From assembly GCF_027947595.1 (NCBI RefSeq), contig NZ_CP116257.1:2046001-2110000 (forward strand): a DNA stretch of 64,000 nucleotides, read 5' to 3'. The stretch comes from Streptomyces lienomycini. Its GTDB lineage: Bacteria; Actinomycetota; Actinomycetes; Streptomycetales; Streptomycetaceae. How positions within the stretch are numbered: the stretch's first letter is position 1; each line of letters begins with the position of its first letter. This document shows positions 18,162 to 26,239 of the stretch, piece by piece. Below the pieces are notes generated by a model. That model was not told where the DNA came from and ran no database searches. It worked only from the letters and a program-made list of their open reading frames with translations. A program made the position numbers and the translations under genes.

Positions 18162-19640
18162 TCAGTAGGCCCCCTGGCCGTAGAGCACCGCACGCAGCGT
18201 CTTCCACAAGATCACTGTGTCCAGGGCCAGCGACCAGTCCTCCACGTACCGCAGGTCCAGGCGGACCGCCTCCTCCCAGGGCAGGTCGCTGCGTCCGCTG
18301 ATCTGCCACAGGCCGGTGAGACCGGGCTTGACCAGCAGCCGCCGCCGGATGTCCGGGCCGTACGCCGCGGACTCCTCCGGCAGCGGAGGCCGTGGCCCGA
18401 CGAGCGACATCGATCCGGTGAGCACGTTGAAGAGCTGCGGAAGCTCGTCGACCGAATACCGGCGCAGCACCGCTCCCACCCGCGTCACCCGCGGGTCCCG
18501 GCGGAGCTTGAACAGCAGTCCCGCACCCTCGTTGCGGTCGGCCAGCGCGTCCCGTGCCCGGTCCGCCCCGGCGACCATGGTGCGGAACTTGAGAATGGTG
18601 AACTCGCGGCCGTCCTTGCCGACCCGGCGCTGGCGGTAGAAGACCCCGCCCCGGCTGTCCACCAGCACGAGCAGCCCGACGCACACCATCAGGGGCGCGA
18701 ACAGCACCAGGAGGACCGCCGCGCCCAGCCGGTCGACGACGCCCTTGATCGCCCGGCGGCCCCCGGTGAAGGCCGGCATGCTCACCCGCAGCAGCGGAAT
18801 CCCCAGCACCGCGTCCACGTGCAGCCGCGGGCCGGCCACCTCCATCAGTACGGGGGCCACCACCATCTCGGCGTCGCTGCCCTCGAGGTTCCAGGCCAGC
18901 CGCTGCAACCGGTCGGGCGACCAGTGGGGGTCCGGTGTGACCGCGACGACCCGGTATCCGTCGCGGCGGACGTGGCCCGCGACGTCCGCCAGCCGGCCCA
19001 CGACCGGCACTCCGTCCAACTGGCCGCCCGGGAGCCCGACACCGTCCGTCGTGCACACCGCGTCCACCCGCCAGCCGAGGTGCGGGAATCTTCGGGTCCG
19101 GGTGATCAGGTCGCGCACGGTGTCCGGGCTCCCGGCGGCGAGCACCGGTCTCAGGCACCGGCCTTCCTTCCGCTGTCTGTGCAGCGAAAGGCGCAGCACA
19201 TACCGCGCGATCATGGTGACGATCGCGATCGCGGGAATGGCGACGAAAATCCAGAGTTTGATGTTGCGCGAGGTGAGAGCGATACCGCCGAGTGCCAGTA
19301 CGACGGTCGCCATGAACAGGGAGCGCCCGAGCCGGCGGAATTCCTCGGCGCCCTGGCCGAGAACCGCCGGTGCCCATGACCGGCTCACCCCGAGCGCCAC
19401 CAGCACCAGCAGTTCGGTGCCGAATGCGAGAATTCCCCACTTCTCGTGCCAGTTGGCCGCGTCGCGGGCCCCGAAGAAGTTGCCGATCACCCCCACCACC
19501 AAGGCGGTGGCCACGGTGTCGCTGGTGATCACGGCACGGCGGTACCGCTGCTCCCAGTCGATCGCGGGCTGGCTGATCGCCCCGTTCGCCAGACGCCCGC
19601 GCGCCGACGGAAACGGGCTGAGTAATCCCCCCTGCCGCAC
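18162..19640 (-). CDS. Priming polyprenyl-phosphate sugar phosphotransferase (exopolysaccharide)
   Basis: A 492-residue membrane enzyme that starts repeat-unit synthesis by moving a sugar 1-phosphate onto undecaprenyl phosphate. Four N-terminal helices lie between residues 36 and 145. A CoA-binding-like soluble segment follows, then one helix near 285 and the catalytic domain with ILKFRTM, RRYSVDELPQLFNV, GSMSLVGPRPP and KPGLTGLWQISGRS. The GTG start has a GGGGGG ribosome site 4 bases upstream. Codon 6 is TTA (19623-19625), the rare leucine codon read only by the bldA tRNA in Streptomyces. As the first gene of the operon, it could make the whole pathway developmentally controlled. Confidence 0.93.
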   Translation of the reverse strand: MRQGGLLSPFPSARGRLANGAISQPAIDWEQRYRRAVITSDTVATALVVGVIGNFFGARDAANWHEKWGILAFGTELLVLVALGVSRSWAPAVLGQGAEEFRRLGRSLFMATVVLALGGIALTSRNIKLWIFVAIPAIAIVTMIARYVLRLSLHRQRKEGRCLRPVLAAGSPDTVRDLITRTRRFPHLGWRVDAVCTTDGVGLPGGQLDGVPVVGRLADVAGHVRRDGYRVVAVTPDPHWSPDRLQRLAWNLEGSDAEMVVAPVLMEVAGPRLHVDAVLGIPLLRVSMPAFTGGRRAIKGVVDRLGAAVLLVLFAPLMVCVGLLVLVDSRGGVFYRQRRVGKDGREFTILKFRTMVAGADRARDALADRNEGAGLLFKLRRDPRVTRVGAVLRRYSVDELPQLFNVLTGSMSLVGPRPPLPEESAAYGPDIRRRLLVKPGLTGLWQISGRSDLPWEEAVRLDLRYVEDWSLALDTVILWKTLRAVLYGQGAY

Positions 19641-20026
19641 AGAACCCCCCAGGTTCCCAGTGGTTCGACGTGTTCGCCTAGCACTGTTCCTCCCCGCGGA
19701 GGGCCCCCGCCCCCCGCACAGTCCACCCCTCGGAGGGCCCCGCCCCCCGCGCCGCGCTGTTCCTCCCCTGCGAAAGGCCCCCGCCTTCCGCGCACGACAT
19801 CCCGGCTGATCCGGCGCTACCTGAACTACCCACCCTGACGACAGCGGACCCGTACGGCATTCGTGTGCGGCGGAATGATCATTTCCACCTCTGACTGCGG
19901 GGACGGAACCGCCGGCTTTCGGTAGTGCCGGACCCAAAGATCATTTATTGGTCGCCTTGTGTCCGAACAGCTGAAGCACGGTCAATCTAGACCATCGGGG
20001 CCGGTATGTAGAGGGGATGTGTGGAA
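19641..20026. other. Leader/promoter region of the exopolysaccharide operon
   Basis: No gene is seen here. The half near the first operon gene (19684-19794) holds GC-rich imperfect direct repeats listed separately. The distal half (about 19870-20026) is unusually AT-rich for this genome, with ATGATCATTTCC and AAGATCATTTATTGG stretches, and is where the minus-strand promoter should lie. A TTGACC at 19979-19984 (minus strand) could be a -35 element, but no convincing -10 hexamer follows at 17 bp, so the promoter is not assigned. Confidence 0.5.
19684..19794. repeat. Three imperfect GC-rich direct repeats in the operon leader
   Basis: Copies A (19684-19720) and C (19757-19794) share CTGTTCCTCCCC, then GGCCCCCGCC and a CCGC end. 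A shorter middle copy (19721-19754) keeps CGGAGGGCCCCGCCCCCCGC. They lie 45-155 bp upstream of the priming transferase start, probably within the untranslated leader. Their role is unknown; they could form alternative hairpins or simply be slippage products. Confidence 0.6.
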
Positions 20027-20265
20027 TTAGTGGTCAAGCTTTGGGGCTGTGGATGACAACCGGTCAGACGGGGGCACGCCGGGTCGGGTGCGCAGGAAGA
20101 GCGCGGCGAGGAGGACGCCGAGGAGGGTCGGTCCCGCGTTGACGGCGATGGCGGTGGTGACCCCCCGGGGGACGCGGTGGCCGCGGTGACGAGGGCGGAC
20201 ATCACGGGCGTTCCCAGGGTGATGCCGACCTGCTGGGACGTCGAGGCCAGACCGGTGGCCGGCCC
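20027..20265 (-). pseudogene. Remnant of an MFS drug-efflux transporter C-terminus, frameshifted
   Basis: On the minus strand one frame reads PATGLASTSQQVGITLG and continues through PVMSALVTAATA, a typical MFS helix with the SQQVG motif. At a run of C/G bases near 20160-20166 the frame breaks, and the next frame continues with VTTAIAVNAGPTLLGVLL and AALFLRTRP, the last transporter helix, up to a stop at 20027. No start and none of the preceding helices are present; upstream the sequence runs into a 9-bp tandem array. This is a decaying fragment rather than a working gene. Confidence 0.65.
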
Positions 20266-20284
20266 CGGGGTTCATCCCCGAGAC

Positions 20285-20329
20285 CCTCGAACGCCTCGAA
20301 CGCCTCGAACGCCTCGAACGCCTCGAACG
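20285..20329. repeat. Five perfect tandem copies of the 9-mer CCTCGAACG
   Basis: The units start at 20285, 20294, 20303, 20312 and 20321 and are identical; a decayed copy (CGTCGAGAACG) follows. The array sits between the transporter relic and the 3' end of the response-regulator gene. A 9-bp unit keeps any reading frame open, which suggests it may have been coding once, but no gene covers it now. Confidence 0.9.
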
Positions 20330-20372
20330 CGTCGAGAACGGCGCCGGTCGCCGACCGGTCCTCGGGCGCCGG

Positions 20373-21050
20373 TCACACGTCGCCCCGCGGCCGCACCAGG
20401 CCGCTCTGGTAGGCGATGACGACGAGTTGGGCCCGGTCGCGGGCGCCGAGCTTGGTCATGGCGCGCTGGATGTGGCTGCGCACGGTCAGCGGGCTGACCA
20501 CGAGATGGGCCGCGATCTCCGCGTTGGACCTGCCGTGGGCGGCCATGGACATCACCTCGCGTTCGCGTTCGGTGAGGGTGGCGAGGCGTTCGGGCGGGGC
20601 GAGCGGTGTCTCGTTGTCGGGGGTGGCCAGGAAGCGGCCGATGAGGGCGCGGGTCGCCGCGGGGGAGAGCAGGGAGTCGCCGGTGGCCACGGTGCGGATG
20701 CCGGTCAGCAGGACGTCCGGGCCCACGTCCTTGCCGAGGAAACCACTGGCACCGGCGCGCAGGGCCCTGGCGACGTTCTGGTCGTTCTCGAAGGTGGTGA
20801 GGATCAGGACCCGGGTGGCCGCCAGCTCGGGCAGGGAACAGATCCCGGAGGTGGCGGCCAGGCCGTCGGTGCCGGGCATGCGGATGTCCATCAGCACCAC
20901 GTCCGGCCCGTGGGCGCGGGCGAGGTCGATCGCCTCCTGACCGTCGGCGGCCTCCGCGACGACGGTCATGCCGGGATCCGACTCGATGAGGATGCGGAAC
21001 GTGGCCCGCAGCAGGGCCTGGTCGTCGGCGAGCAGGACGCGGATGGTCAT
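20373..21050 (-). CDS. LuxR/NarL-family response regulator
   Basis: A 225-residue transcription regulator. The receiver domain (1-120) has the acidic pair D9-D10, the phospho-acceptor D55 in VVLMDIRMPG and a lysine in GFLGKD. The C-terminal LuxR-type helix-turn-helix has LTEREREVMSMAAHGRSNAEIAAHL. ATG overlaps the kinase stop as ATGA, so it is translationally coupled to the sensor gene. The likely target is the MMPL exporter gene transcribed just upstream in the same direction. Confidence 0.94.
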   Translation of the reverse strand: MTIRVLLADDQALLRATFRILIESDPGMTVVAEAADGQEAIDLARAHGPDVVLMDIRMPGTDGLAATSGICSLPELAATRVLILTTFENDQNVARALRAGASGFLGKDVGPDVLLTGIRTVATGDSLLSPAATRALIGRFLATPDNETPLAPPERLATLTEREREVMSMAAHGRSNAEIAAHLVVSPLTVRSHIQRAMTKLGARDRAQLVVIAYQSGLVRPRGDV

Positions 21051-22252
21051 GGGGCCGTGCTTTCGTCGGGTCCGTGCGGGCCGGGTCCGTGCAGGGGGAG
21101 GGCGCAGGAGACCTCGAAGCCGCCCTCCGGGCGGGGCCCGGCGTGGAAGGTTCCTCCGGCGGCCAGGGCGCGCTCGCGCATGCCGAGGAGCCCGAAACCG
21201 TGGTCGGGCCCCGGGGGGAGTGCGGGGCGGGCGGCGACGGTGTCGTTGGTGACCGTGAGGGTCAGGAAGCGGGGCGTGTACGCGATCCGGACGTCCGCCG
21301 TGCGGGAACCGGCGTGCTTGGTGACGTTGGTGAGGGCTTCCTGGACGATGCGGTACGCCGTCAGGTCGAGCCCCGGCGTGAGCGGTCGCGGGCCCCCGTC
21401 CACGGTGACGGCGACGGCCAGGTCGGCCGCCGCGCACGCGGCCACCAGGTCGGGCAGCCGGCCCAGGCCCGGCGCGGGGGCCAACTCGTCCTCGCCGTCG
21501 GTGTCCTGGCGCAGCAGGCCGACGGTGGACTTGAGTTCGCGCAGGGCCGCGGTCGTGGTCTCGGACAGCGTGCTCAGGATCTCGTAGGCCTGCTCGGGCG
21601 CCGACCGGGCGAGGTGGGCGGCGGTTCCCGCCTGGGCGTTGGCCAGGGTGAGGTGGTGGGCGACGACGTCGTGGAGTTCGCGGGCGATGCGCATCCGTTC
21701 CTGGACGACGCGGTGACGGGCCTCCTCCTCGCGTTCGCGGGTGATGTGCTCGGCGCGCGCGGCGGCGTACTCGCGGCGGACGCGTACGTAGCCGCCGAGG
21801 GCCGCGGACAACGGGACCCACGCCGCCGGATTGACCAGACCGATCAGCCACTGGTGGCGCAGCTCGCCGTGGAAGAGACCGGAGGCGACCAGGGCCGCGG
21901 TGACCACCAGCGCGGCGTACCAGGCGGCCCGCCGCTCGACGCGCAGGCTCACGGAATACTGCGCGACCATGAGGGGTGCCATGGTCATCGCCGTCACCAG
22001 GTGGCCCAGCGCGGACACGGCCACCACGCACAGCGCGGTCACCGCCAGCACCCGCAGGGGCGCCCTGCGCCGCCGGGGCAGGACCGCGCAGGCGAGCACG
22101 GACAGGGCGACGGCGGGCCACAGCGGCGGCCCCGACATCACCCCGTAGGAGAGAAGGCAGCCGGAGAGGGCCGACACGAGGACGAGCGCGACGGTGACGG
22201 CCTCGGTGGTCCGGGGGCGGCGTGCCGCCCGACGCTGCCAGGGTGTGCTCAT
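21047..22252 (-). CDS. Sensor histidine kinase (HisKA_3 type)
   Basis: A 401-residue membrane sensor. The N-terminal part carries about five membrane helices without a large extracellular loop. The dimerisation/phospho-acceptor segment is RMRIARELHDVVAHHLT, with the His in ELHD. The ATPase domain shows EALTNVTKHAG (N box) and FGLLGMRERALAAGG (G box). The chosen ATG has GGAG about 9 bases upstream; another in-frame ATG at 22285 lacks a ribosome site. With the coupled LuxR-type regulator it forms a two-component pair, possibly sensing envelope or lipid stress linked to the exporter. The signal is unknown. Confidence 0.92.
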   Translation of the reverse strand: MSTPWQRRAARRPRTTEAVTVALVLVSALSGCLLSYGVMSGPPLWPAVALSVLACAVLPRRRRAPLRVLAVTALCVVAVSALGHLVTAMTMAPLMVAQYSVSLRVERRAAWYAALVVTAALVASGLFHGELRHQWLIGLVNPAAWVPLSAALGGYVRVRREYAAARAEHITREREEEARHRVVQERMRIARELHDVVAHHLTLANAQAGTAAHLARSAPEQAYEILSTLSETTTAALRELKSTVGLLRQDTDGEDELAPAPGLGRLPDLVAACAAADLAVAVTVDGGPRPLTPGLDLTAYRIVQEALTNVTKHAGSRTADVRIAYTPRFLTLTVTNDTVAARPALPPGPDHGFGLLGMRERALAAGGTFHAGPRPEGGFEVSCALPLHGPGPHGPDESTAP

Positions 22253-22350
22253 CGCGCGATTCTCCGAGTGGGGCTGGGGTGACATCGTGACAGACGCGGG
22301 CCGTGGAACCGCCGGACGCGGTCCCACGGCCCACCGGACGCCGGGACGGC

Positions 22351-24621
22351 TCAGGTGCGGAGCGACTCGTGCGGCCGGGGGTCCTCGGCCGCGGTGCCCG
22401 GGGCGGGCGGGGGCCGCTCGGTCAGAGCGGCGCCCTCGACGTCGACGCGGGGCAGCAGCCCGTCGAGCCACCGGGGCAGCCACCACGCCCGGTCCCCGAG
22501 CAGGGCGAGGACGGCGGGCACCAGCGCCATCCGGACCGCGAACGCGTCGAGGAGCACGGCGACGGCCAGGCCGAAACCGATCGTCTTGATCATGGACTCG
22601 CCGGAACCGACGAACCCCGAGAACACCGCGATCATGATCACCGCGGCGGCGGCGACCACCCGGGCACTGTGCCGGAAACCGCTGACGACCGCCTGCGCGG
22701 GCCGCTCGCCGCGGACGTACGCCTCCCGGGTGCGGGAGACCAGGAAGACCTCGTAGTCCATGGCCAGGCCGAAGACGATGCCCACCAGGAAGATCGGCAT
22801 CAGGCTCATGATCGGACCGGTCTGCTCGACGCCCAGCAGAGAGGCGCCCCAGCCCCACTGGAAGACCGCCACGACCACGCCCAGCGACGCCAGCACCGAC
22901 AGCAGGAACCCGAAGGCCGCCTTGACCGGCACCAGCACGGACCGGAAGACCAGCATCAGCAGGGCGAGGGAGAGCAGCACGATCACCGCGAGGTAGGGCA
23001 CGAGCGCGTCCTGGAGTGCCTGGGCGACGTCGATGTTCATCGCCGTGCTGCCGGTCACCTCGAAGACCGCGCCCGTCCCGCTCTCCAGGCCGGAGCGCTT
23101 CGCCCGGATGGTCTGCACGAGGTCCTTGGTGTGCTCGTCGTTCGGCGCGGTGGCCGGGACCGCCGAGAAGAGCGCGGTGTCGCCGTGGGCGTTGAACCGG
23201 GGCGGGGAGACGGACACGACACCGTCCGTGTCCCCGATCCGCGCGGCGATCGTCTTCGCGGCCGCCTGGGGGTCGGAGGCGTCCGCGAGGTCCGCGACGA
23301 CCGTCAGCGGGCCGTTGAACCCGGGGCCGAACCCGTCGGCGAGCGCGTCGTAGGCACGCCGTTCCGTCGTCGAGACCGGCTTGGCCTCGTCGCCGGGCAT
23401 GCCCAACCGCAGGTCGGCGGCGGGCAGGGCGAGGACGCCCAGGCAGGCCACACAGGCCAGCAGCACGGCCACCGGGCGGCGCAGCACGAACCGGGCCCAC
23501 CGGGTACCGCCGTTGTCCCCGGCCCCGGCCCCGGCACCGCCACGCCGCTCGGCGGAGGCGGGGGCGGAGGCCGAGGCGGTGACGGCGCCGCCCCGCTTCC
23601 GCGCCGTGCGGGGCAGGACGGCGTTCGGCCACATCCCGAGCAGCGCGGGCACCAGGGTCAGCGCCACCAGGACGCCCACCACGACCGCGCCCGCGGCGCA
23701 CAGGCCCATCCTGGTCAGCATCGGCACGCCGACGACGGACAGCCCGGCCAACGCGATGACGACGGTGAGACCGGCGAAGACCACCGCCGAACCGGCCGTG
23801 CCGACCGCCAGACCGGCCGCTTCCGGCGCCTCGTGTCCGTTCGCCCGCTCCTCCCGGTAGCGGGAGACGACGAACAGGGCGTAGTCGATGCCGACGGCGA
23901 GGCCGAGCATCGAGGCGAGCGTGCCGGTGGTCATGGACAGCCCCAGCGCGCTGCCGAGGGCCAGGATCCCGCACACGCTGATCCCGACGCCCACCACCGC
24001 GGTGAGCAGCGGGAGACCGGCCGCCGCCAGCGAGCCGAAGGTGATCAGCAGGACGACGGCGGCCAGACCGATGCCGACGGCCTCCGCCGCGCCGCCGGCC
24101 GCCGGCCGGGTGGCCAGGGCGCTGCCGCCGACCTCGACCGTGAGACCGGAGTCGCGGGCCGTGTCGACGGCCGTCTCCAGCGCGGTGCGGCCGGCGTCGG
24201 TCAGGTCGTCGGCCTTCACCTCGTAGGTCACCGTGGCGTACGCCGTGGAGGCGTCCTCGCTCACCGCGTTCGCCGTGAAGGGGTTCAGGGCGGTGGCGAC
24301 CTGCGGCCCGTCGCCGACGTCCGCCACGAACGCGTCGATGGCCGAGCGGCGGTCCGCGGCGGTCACCTTCTCGCCGTCGGGCGCGATGAACACGATCCGC
24401 GCGCTCGCCCCGTCGGCGTCCGAGCCCGGGAAGCGCTCGCCGATCAGGTCGAAGGCCCGCTGCGCCTCGATGCCGGGCATGAACGACGTGCCGTCGTCGC
24501 CGGCGGCGGGCGCCTTGAGCGCGCCCGCCGCGGCCGCGCCGAGGATCACCGCCCACAGCAGTGCCACGAGTCGGCGCCGCCGGAAGGCGGCGCGGCCCAT
24601 GCGAGAGAGGAAGGTAGCCAC
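22351..24621 (-). CDS. MMPL/RND family exporter
   Basis: A 756-residue membrane transporter with two repeated halves. Each has one helix, a large extracytoplasmic domain (residues about 45-170 and 410-540) and a block of five or six helices. The family motif GIDYALFVVSRYREE lies in the first half and AMDYEVFLVSRTREA in the second, carrying the Asp-Tyr proton-relay pairs. MMPL proteins export lipids, siderophores or drugs using the proton gradient. The GTG start follows a GGAG about 12 bases upstream. It lies 98 bp before the kinase gene, so the three genes may share a transcript. Confidence 0.93.
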   Translation of the reverse strand: MATFLSRMGRAAFRRRRLVALLWAVILGAAAAGALKAPAAGDDGTSFMPGIEAQRAFDLIGERFPGSDADGASARIVFIAPDGEKVTAADRRSAIDAFVADVGDGPQVATALNPFTANAVSEDASTAYATVTYEVKADDLTDAGRTALETAVDTARDSGLTVEVGGSALATRPAAGGAAEAVGIGLAAVVLLITFGSLAAAGLPLLTAVVGVGISVCGILALGSALGLSMTTGTLASMLGLAVGIDYALFVVSRYREERANGHEAPEAAGLAVGTAGSAVVFAGLTVVIALAGLSVVGVPMLTRMGLCAAGAVVVGVLVALTLVPALLGMWPNAVLPRTARKRGGAVTASASAPASAERRGGAGAGAGDNGGTRWARFVLRRPVAVLLACVACLGVLALPAADLRLGMPGDEAKPVSTTERRAYDALADGFGPGFNGPLTVVADLADASDPQAAAKTIAARIGDTDGVVSVSPPRFNAHGDTALFSAVPATAPNDEHTKDLVQTIRAKRSGLESGTGAVFEVTGSTAMNIDVAQALQDALVPYLAVIVLLSLALLMLVFRSVLVPVKAAFGFLLSVLASLGVVVAVFQWGWGASLLGVEQTGPIMSLMPIFLVGIVFGLAMDYEVFLVSRTREAYVRGERPAQAVVSGFRHSARVVAAAAVIMIAVFSGFVGSGESMIKTIGFGLAVAVLLDAFAVRMALVPAVLALLGDRAWWLPRWLDGLLPRVDVEGAALTERPPPAPGTAAEDPRPHESLRT

Positions 24622-24923
24622 GTGTCTGGAATCTCCGTATCCGGTCTTGGGTGCCTTCCAAGGCTCGCGGCGGACGCCCCTCACGGCGTCGTGCGCCTGC
24701 CGTCACTTCCCCCTCCTGCGTCCGCACGAGGCCGAGCGCCTTCTCCTCCTCAGGGAGGACGGGCGACGAGCGGGGGAACGGCTCGCGCGGCCGTGACGTG
24801 AGCCACCCGTGTGCATTCGGGCACCGGATGTTTGCCACCGCGTCGGCCGGAAAGGGGCTCTGTGGTCCACCGCGGTGACAATCCGGTGGTCAGTACGTGA
24901 ATCCGATGGGAGAGGAGAGCCCG
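24622..24923. other. Divergent intergenic region between the MMPL gene and bL37
   Basis: No further gene is seen in these 302 bases. They must hold the minus-strand promoter for the MMPL exporter and a plus-strand promoter for the short ribosomal protein gene. The only clear element is the perfect palindrome CACCGCGGTG at 24868-24877, a possible regulator site. No confident -35/-10 pair could be assigned. Confidence 0.5.
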
Positions 24924-25001
24924 ATGTCCTCGAAGCGACGTCGTAAGAAGAAGGCCCGCCGCAAGAACGGTGCGAACCACGGCAGCCGTCCGCAGAGCTG
25001 A
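24924..25001 (+). CDS. Ribosomal protein bL37-like 25-residue basic peptide
   Basis: The short frame encodes 25 residues that start MSSKRRRKKKARRKNGANHG and end RPQS. Eleven of the first 14 residues after the opening serines are Lys or Arg, and NHG-x-RP is the conserved end of the actinobacterial large-subunit protein bL37. That protein is known from mycobacterial ribosome structures, where it binds 23S rRNA. A strong GAGGAG lies 8 bases before ATG. The gene stands alone between divergent and co-directional neighbours. The length suits the family. Confidence 0.82.
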   Translation: MSSKRRRKKKARRKNGANHGSRPQS

Positions 25002-25194
25002 GAGCCGGTAGTACCGCGCCGGCCGGGCACCCCGGAAACCCTTTGCCCCCTCCGGGGCGGAGCGGCTACCTTCACCGGGCTGCCGGTCGGCCCGGCCGGC
25101 ACCGTCGTCGAGGAGGCGTGCAGCACATGCGCACGAGTGGTCAGCAGTCGAACCCGGACCCCGGCACCTTCCACCTTCCTCCGACGGAGACACC

Positions 25195-26085
25195 TTGTCC
25201 GTTCGCATCACCGCGCTGACCGACCCCGACACCAGCCCCTTTGGCCACCGCCTGGCCTGGCTGGCCTCCGACACCGACGGAACCCCCGTCGGCTCGGCGT
25301 TCCTGCGCCTGCACACCGGGGCGGGGCAGGGCCATCTCGCCGTACTGGAGCTCCACGTCCATCCGGCCGAGCGGCGAAACCGCACCGGCTCCCGGCTCCT
25401 GGACGCGGCCGTCGCCGCCGCACGCCGGGACGGCCGACGCTGCGTCGTCACCCAGGCCGGGGCCGGCTCTCCCGGCGACCGGTTCCTGCCGGCCCGGGGC
25501 TTTCGCAGGGTCCTGACCCTGACCTTCACCCGGCTGCCACTGGCCGAGGCGGATCCCGCCGCCCTCGCCGCGATCACCGACCGGCCGCACCCCGGCTACC
25601 GGCTGACGTCGTGGGAGGGCACGGTTCCCGACGGCCTCGCCGAGACGTTCGTCGCGTCGCGGCACGCCATGGACGACATGCCGATGGGCGGCACCGACTT
25701 CGGCACGGTGACCTGGGACCTGGACCGGGTCCGGGCCGCGGCGGCGGCCGTCGAGAAGCGCGGCGACCACCTGCACACCGTCGCCGCCCTCGACGCGTCC
25801 GACGGCTCGATCGCCGGGTTCACCGAACTGGTCGTCCCCGGCGACGGGAAGGGTGACGGCCAGCACTACGGCACCGGCGTCCTGCCCCGGCACCGCGGCC
25901 ACGGCCTCGCCCGCTGGATGAAGGCCGCCTCGATCCGACGGGCCCACGAGCGGTATCCGGACCTCGGCGGTCTGCTCACCGACACGGCCGACAACAATCC
26001 GTACATGCGCCGCGTCAACGACGCGCTCGGCTACGTGCCGATCCACACGGCGTTCGAGTACCAACTCGACCTCCGGCACGGATAG
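25195..26085 (+). CDS. Tandem-GNAT acetyltransferase
   Basis: A 296-residue protein with two acetyl-CoA-dependent N-acetyltransferase domains. The first (about 1-120) has LELHVHPAERRNRTGSRLL, resembling the acetyl-CoA loop. The second (about 140-296) has TGVLPRHRGHGLARWMKAA, a complete R/Q-x-x-G-x-G/A loop, and ends with the usual N-x-x-M-x-x-x-N-x-x-L-G-Y pattern (NNPYMRRVNDALGY). The start is TTG with GGAG six bases upstream. Only the second domain looks fully catalytic. The substrate is unknown; relatives modify antibiotics or small amines. Confidence 0.88.
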   Translation: MSVRITALTDPDTSPFGHRLAWLASDTDGTPVGSAFLRLHTGAGQGHLAVLELHVHPAERRNRTGSRLLDAAVAAARRDGRRCVVTQAGAGSPGDRFLPARGFRRVLTLTFTRLPLAEADPAALAAITDRPHPGYRLTSWEGTVPDGLAETFVASRHAMDDMPMGGTDFGTVTWDLDRVRAAAAAVEKRGDHLHTVAALDASDGSIAGFTELVVPGDGKGDGQHYGTGVLPRHRGHGLARWMKAASIRRAHERYPDLGGLLTDTADNNPYMRRVNDALGYVPIHTAFEYQLDLRHG

Positions 26086-26101
26086 CGGGCCTCCGTACCG
26101 A

Positions 26102-26140
26102 CCGGCACCGTGCGCCCTCACCCGGGGCGCACGGTGCCGG
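26102..26140. terminator. Strong hairpin terminator after the acetyltransferase
   Basis: A perfect 16-bp stem (26102-26117 with 26125-26140) encloses a 7-base loop, 16 bp after the stop codon. There is no clear T tract, as is usual in high-GC actinomycetes. Confidence 0.85.
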
Positions 26141-26239
26141 GCCTCGTCGTCCTGCTCACAGCGCCCCCGTGACAGAATGGACGATCCACGTCCGTGTCCC
26201 GTCCCCCTCCTCCCCGCATCGTCCCGCCCCGAGGTTCCC

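Noticed and set aside
20285..20340. CRISPR-like array
   Set aside because: The units are only 9 bp with no spacers, and there are no cas genes.
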